Source: CAZYBG01 sp964645155 (lineage in GTDB: Bacteria; Pseudomonadota; Alphaproteobacteria; Rhodobacterales; Rhodobacteraceae). Taken from it: a stretch of DNA of 16,241 nt. Location of the stretch: the NCBI GenBank assembly GCA_964645155.1, contig CAZYBG010000072.1, positions 1 through 16,241 of the forward strand, read 5' to 3'. This document shows positions 13,438 to 16,241 of the stretch, one piece after another. The position numbers and the translations under genes were made by a program. How positions within the stretch are numbered: position 1 is the first letter of the stretch; every line of letters starts with the position of its first letter. Under the pieces are notes generated by a model that was not told the DNA's origin, made no database searches, and was given only the letters and a program-made list of their open reading frames with translations.

Positions 13438-14385
13438 ATGACCGACAGCCCCATCGCCCGTGCCGCCGGCGCCACGCCGCCCGCCGTCGCACGGCGCATC
13501 CGCGGCCTCTCGGACCGCGCCATCGCCTGGATCTTCGTCGCGCCGACGATCTTCCTGCTGCTCGCGGTCAACATCTTCCCGCTGATCTGGACGATCCGGC
13601 TGTCGTTCACCGACTTCCGCGCCAACCGGCCGAACCGCGAGGTCGAATGGGTCGGGCTCAGGAACTACGAGCGCATCCTGACCGACGACGGCATCTGGAT
13701 GAACATGCAGGCCACCGCGCATTTCCTGTTCTGGACGCTGCTCCTGCAGGTCCTGATCGGCTTCGCGCTGGCCTGGCTCATCAACCGCAAGTTCCGCGGC
13801 AACGACCTGCTGACCACGATCATCGTGCTGCCGATGATGCTCTCGCCGGCGGTGGTGGGGAACTTCTGGACGTTCCTCTACCAGCCGCAGATCGGGCTGG
13901 TGAACTACATCGTCGAGTTCTTCACCGGGGTGCCGGCCAACAGCTTCTCGATGCTGGGCTCGGTCACCATGGCGCCCTGGGCGATCATCATCGTCGACAC
14001 CTGGATGTGGACCCCCTTCGTGATGCTGATCTGCCTCGCCGGGCTGCGGTCGATCCCCGACTACATCTACGAGGCGGCCGAGATCGACCGCGCCTCGAAA
14101 TGGCGGCAGTTCTGGACGATCACCATCCCGATGGTGCTGCCGTTCCTGATGCTCGCCGTGCTGTTCCGCGGCATCGAGAACTTCAAGATGTTCGACCTCG
14201 TCGTGCAGCTCACCGGCGGCGGCCCCGGCAACACCACGCTCCTCGCCTCGATCGACCTCAAGCGCGAGGCGTTCGAGAAGTGGCGCACCGGCTATTCCTC
14301 GGCCTACGCCATCATCCTCTTCGTCACCGTCTTCGGCCTGGCCAGCATCTACGTGAAGGCCCTGAACCGGGTGAAGGAACGATGA
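13438..14385 (+). CDS. Sugar ABC transporter permease, MalF/UgpA type
   Basis: A 315-residue inner-membrane protein with about six hydrophobic segments. The first is at about 29-52 (IAWIFVAPTIFLLLAVNIFPLIW, typical of the family). The ATPase-coupling EAA loop is YEAAEIDRASKWRQFWTITIP (about 211-231), and GGPGNTT (about 258-264) is another conserved mark. GAGG at 13425-13428 is the ribosome site. It lies 145 bp after the binding-protein gene, beyond two hairpins, and its stop overlaps the start of the next permease (ATGA). With that partner it forms the membrane channel for the sugar. The EAA loop has Arg where Gly or Asp-Gly is usual (EIDRAS), a common variation. Confidence 0.94.
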   Translation: MTDSPIARAAGATPPAVARRIRGLSDRAIAWIFVAPTIFLLLAVNIFPLIWTIRLSFTDFRANRPNREVEWVGLRNYERILTDDGIWMNMQATAHFLFWTLLLQVLIGFALAWLINRKFRGNDLLTTIIVLPMMLSPAVVGNFWTFLYQPQIGLVNYIVEFFTGVPANSFSMLGSVTMAPWAIIIVDTWMWTPFVMLICLAGLRSIPDYIYEAAEIDRASKWRQFWTITIPMVLPFLMLAVLFRGIENFKMFDLVVQLTGGGPGNTTLLASIDLKREAFEKWRTGYSSAYAIILFVTVFGLASIYVKALNRVKER

Positions 14386-15323
14386 GCGCCTATTCGATCA
14401 CCGAGCCCTCGCGCCGCGCGAAGTGGACGGCGGGCCTTCTCGTCACGCTCTATGCTCTGATCACGATGATCCCGCTCGCCTGGATCGTCGCGACCGGGTT
14501 CAAGACGCCGGCCGATGCGATCAGCTATCCGCCGAAGGTGTTCTTCGACCCGACGATCGAGGGCTACGTCAACGTCTTCACCACCCGCACCCGGGTCTCG
14601 CCCGAGGCGCTCGCCGCCCTGCCGCCGCCGGCCAACGTGGCCGAGGAGATCGTGCGGCAGTACGACATGGTGATCGCCGGCCCGTCGCGCTTCGGCGAGC
14701 GGTTCCTGAATTCGGTCATCATCGGCTTCGGTTCGACCTTCCTCAGCGTGTTCCTCGGCACGCTCGCGGCCTACGCGTTCTCGCGCTTCAAGGTGCCGCT
14801 GGCCGATGACCTGCTGTTCTTCATCCTCTCCACCCGGATGATGCCGCCGATCGCGGTCGCGATCCCGATCTTCCTGATGTACCGCACGCTCGGGCTGTCG
14901 GACACGCATCTGGGGATGATCCTGCTCTACACGGCGGTCAACATCTCGCTCGCCGTCTGGCTGATGAAGAGCTTCATCGACGGCATCCCGCGGGAATACG
15001 AGGAAGCGGCGCTGATCGACGGCTATACCCGCTTCCAGGCGTTCCGGAAGGTGGTCCTGCCGCAGGCGGTGACCGGCATCGCCTCGACCGCGATCTTCTG
15101 CCTGATCTTCGCCTGGAACGAATACGCCTTCGCGGTGCTGCTGACCTCGGGCACCGCGCAGACCGCGCCGCCCTTCATCCCGACGATCATCGGCGTCGGC
15201 GGGCAGGACTGGCCGGCGGTCGCCGCCGGGGCGACGCTGTTCCTGGTGCCGGTGATGGTGTTCACGATCCTGCTGCGCAAGCACCTCCTGCGCGGGATCA
15301 CCTTCGGCGCGGTGCGCAAATGA
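14382..15323 (+). CDS. Sugar ABC transporter permease, MalG/UgpE type, with enlarged periplasmic loop
   Basis: A 313-residue inner-membrane permease. Helix 1 is at about 15-38, followed by FKTPADAISYPP, the usual entry to the first periplasmic loop. That loop (about 40-108) is some 30 residues longer than in typical 270-285-residue members and includes a proline/alanine-rich section (ALAALPPPANVAEEI). The core domain follows with FLNSVIIGFGSTFLSV and the EAA loop YEEAALIDGYTRFQAFRKVVLP (about 206-227); LIFAWNEYAFAVLLT is the conserved late motif. The start ATG overlaps the upstream permease stop (ATGA); a longer frame runs back inside that gene and is not used. It pairs with the MalF-type subunit. 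Confidence 0.94.
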   Translation: MSAYSITEPSRRAKWTAGLLVTLYALITMIPLAWIVATGFKTPADAISYPPKVFFDPTIEGYVNVFTTRTRVSPEALAALPPPANVAEEIVRQYDMVIAGPSRFGERFLNSVIIGFGSTFLSVFLGTLAAYAFSRFKVPLADDLLFFILSTRMMPPIAVAIPIFLMYRTLGLSDTHLGMILLYTAVNISLAVWLMKSFIDGIPREYEEAALIDGYTRFQAFRKVVLPQAVTGIASTAIFCLIFAWNEYAFAVLLTSGTAQTAPPFIPTIIGVGGQDWPAVAAGATLFLVPVMVFTILLRKHLLRGITFGAVRK

Positions 15324-15358
15324 GCCGCCGGGTCCGGCATCGCCCCGGTGCACGCGCG

Positions 15359-15378
15359 GTGTACAGGATGTGTACAGG
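15359..15378 (+). repeat. Direct repeat GTGTACAGG, two copies 11 bp apart
   Basis: GTGTACAGG occurs at 15359-15367 and 15370-15378, separated by two bases, in the 91-bp gap between the second permease and the small membrane protein gene. One-turn spacing could suit a protein site, but no palindrome or known motif is recognised. Confidence 0.5.
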
Positions 15379-15414
15379 TTGTGCCGCCCGTTCCGGGGTG
15401 CCGGAGGCCGCCCG

Positions 15415-15603
15415 ATGACCGCCTTCCTCGCCGGCCTCCTCCGCCTCCGCCGCGGGCCGTGGGAGATGGTCGCGACCATCCTCATCGCTCTCGGGGTCGT
15501 CATGCTGATGCAGCCGTTCTTCCTCTGGGCCTACACCGCCTCGTTCCTCGTCACCCTCACCGGCACCGTCATGTTCATCGTCGTCAGCCACTTCCCCGAA
15601 TAG
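15415..15603 (+). CDS. Small two-helix membrane protein in the sugar ABC operon, function unknown
   Basis: A 62-residue protein with a short basic N-terminus (LLRLRRGPWE), two predicted membrane helices (about residues 17-36 and 40-57) and the ending VVSHFPE. ATG 15415 is preceded by GGAGG (15403-15407) seven bases upstream, a good ribosome site, and codon use resembles the neighbours. It lies between the second permease (91 bp) and the ATPase gene (3 bp), so it is clearly part of the operon. With both termini probably cytoplasmic, it may be a small accessory subunit that stabilises or tunes the permease pair. No named family is recognised with certainty. A longer frame starting further upstream exists but lacks a ribosome site. 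Confidence 0.82.
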   Translation: MTAFLAGLLRLRRGPWEMVATILIALGVVMLMQPFFLWAYTASFLVTLTGTVMFIVVSHFPE

Positions 15604-15606
15604 GTC

Positions 15607-16241
15607 ATGGCCGAGATCGTCATCCGCAACCTCCGCAAGGAATTCGGCAGCTTCACCGCCGTGCAGTCCTCGTCGTTCCGCATCGAGGACGGCGAGTTCT
15701 TCATGCTGCTCGGCCCCTCGGGCTGCGGCAAGACGACGACGCTCAGGATGATCGCGGGGCTGGAACTGCCGACCTCGGGCGAGATCTGGATCGACGGCGA
15801 GGAGGTGGGGCAGAAGCCGGCAAGCCGGCGCGACATCGCCTTCGTGTTCCAGATGTTCGCCCTCTACCCGCACCTGAACGTCCGCCGCAACATCGCCTAC
15901 CCGCTTGTTTCCCAGGGCGTTCCCGCGGCCCAGGTGAAGGAGCGTGTGGCCGAGGTCGCCCGCCTCCTGCGGATCGAGGACATCCTCGACCGGCCAGTCG
16001 GCGGCCTCTCGGGCGGCGACCGGCAGCGCGTGGCGCTGGGCCGCGCCATCGTGCGCCGGCCCAAGGCCTTCATGATGGACGAGCCGCTGGGCGCGCTGGA
16101 CGCCGAGTTCCGCGAGATCATGGCGGAGGAGCTGCGCGCGCTGCACGACCGCATCGGCGCCACCACCGTCTACGTCACCCATGACCAGCTCGAGGCGATG
16201 CAGATGGGCGACAAGATCGTGGTGATGAACCACGGCGTGGT
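15607..16241 (+). CDS. Sugar ABC transporter ATP-binding protein, MalK/UgpC type (3' end outside window)
   Basis: The first 211 residues are present and the frame is open at the window end. All nucleotide-binding motifs are visible: Walker A GPSGCGKTT (36-44), Q-loop Gln82 in FVFQMFALYPHL, signature LSGGDRQRVALGRAI (134-148), Walker B AFMMDEP (154-160), D-loop GALD and switch His192 in VTHDQLEAM. The VYVTHDQLEAMQMGDKIVVM run is typical of the CUT1 (MalK, UgpC, SmoK) group, which normally continues into a C-terminal regulatory TOBE domain, here unseen. The start lies 3 bp after the stop of the small membrane protein. The signature has Asp where Gln is usual (LSGGD), a tolerated variant. It would power uptake through the two permeases. 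Confidence 0.95.
   Translation, partial: MAEIVIRNLRKEFGSFTAVQSSSFRIEDGEFFMLLGPSGCGKTTTLRMIAGLELPTSGEIWIDGEEVGQKPASRRDIAFVFQMFALYPHLNVRRNIAYPLVSQGVPAAQVKERVAEVARLLRIEDILDRPVGGLSGGDRQRVALGRAIVRRPKAFMMDEPLGALDAEFREIMAEELRALHDRIGATTVYVTHDQLEAMQMGDKIVVMNHGV

Noticed and set aside
11901..13625. Long minus-strand frame opposite the sugar-binding-protein gene
   Set aside because: It is antisense to a protein with signal peptide and family motifs, and shows no domain of its own.
1..16241. tRNA, rRNA, CRISPR, toxin-antitoxin, phage or transposon genes
   Set aside because: I looked on both strands and saw no supporting structure or motif for any of these.

Overview
The window is very GC-rich, densely packed DNA. 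Gene order and protein types suggest an alphaproteobacterium, most likely of the Rhodobacterales (Paracoccaceae-like). This is inferred from the hmu haem-uptake layout with paired ExbD genes, the rhizobial/rhodobacterial style of sugar ABC operon, and a GAGGATATTTG-type intergenic element. No 16S or other marker gene is present to prove it.

Left part (1-8288), haem iron acquisition. Two divergent transcription units start from about 4314-4520. Leftward (minus strand) lie a TonB-dependent outer-membrane receptor of the haem type, a small secreted four-cysteine protein, exbB, two different exbD genes and the start of tonB, which runs off the window. These genes are 14 bp apart or overlap, so they look like one operon giving the receptor and its proton-driven energiser. 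Rightward lie hmuS (haem-handling cytoplasmic protein), hmuT (periplasmic haem-binding protein), hmuU (permease) and hmuV (ATPase), joined by ATGA, GTGA and TGATG overlaps. Together they would bring haem across both membranes and hand it to HmuS. The shared control region holds back-to-back promoter-like elements around a TGA-N9-TCA site that resembles Rrf2-family (IscR/RirA) iron-responsive operators. exbB is split by a 10-N assembly gap. The gap flanks carry a 19-bp duplication, and collapsing it restores one reading frame.

Right part (8289-16241), a carbohydrate catabolic and uptake locus. A LacI-family regulator, a TIM-barrel sugar isomerase/epimerase-like protein and a Gfo/Idh/MocA oxidoreductase form one rightward unit. 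A second unit follows: a periplasmic sugar-binding protein, two MalF/MalG-type permeases, a 62-residue two-helix membrane protein, and a MalK/UgpC-type ATPase cut by the window end. Three near-identical 16-bp operators (consensus TGAGGGACGTACCTCA) sit in front of the two units. One lies upstream of lacI, and two lie in opposite orientation 31 bp apart upstream of the binding-protein gene. This suggests one autoregulated LacI-type repressor controls the whole locus. The sugar cannot be read from the sequence.

No rRNA, tRNA, CRISPR array, insertion sequence, phage gene or replication origin was seen. The most informative points are the operator set, the ExbD pair in which one copy has Asn in place of the proton-carrying Asp, the iron-responsive-looking divergent promoter, and the small membrane protein inside the sugar ABC operon.
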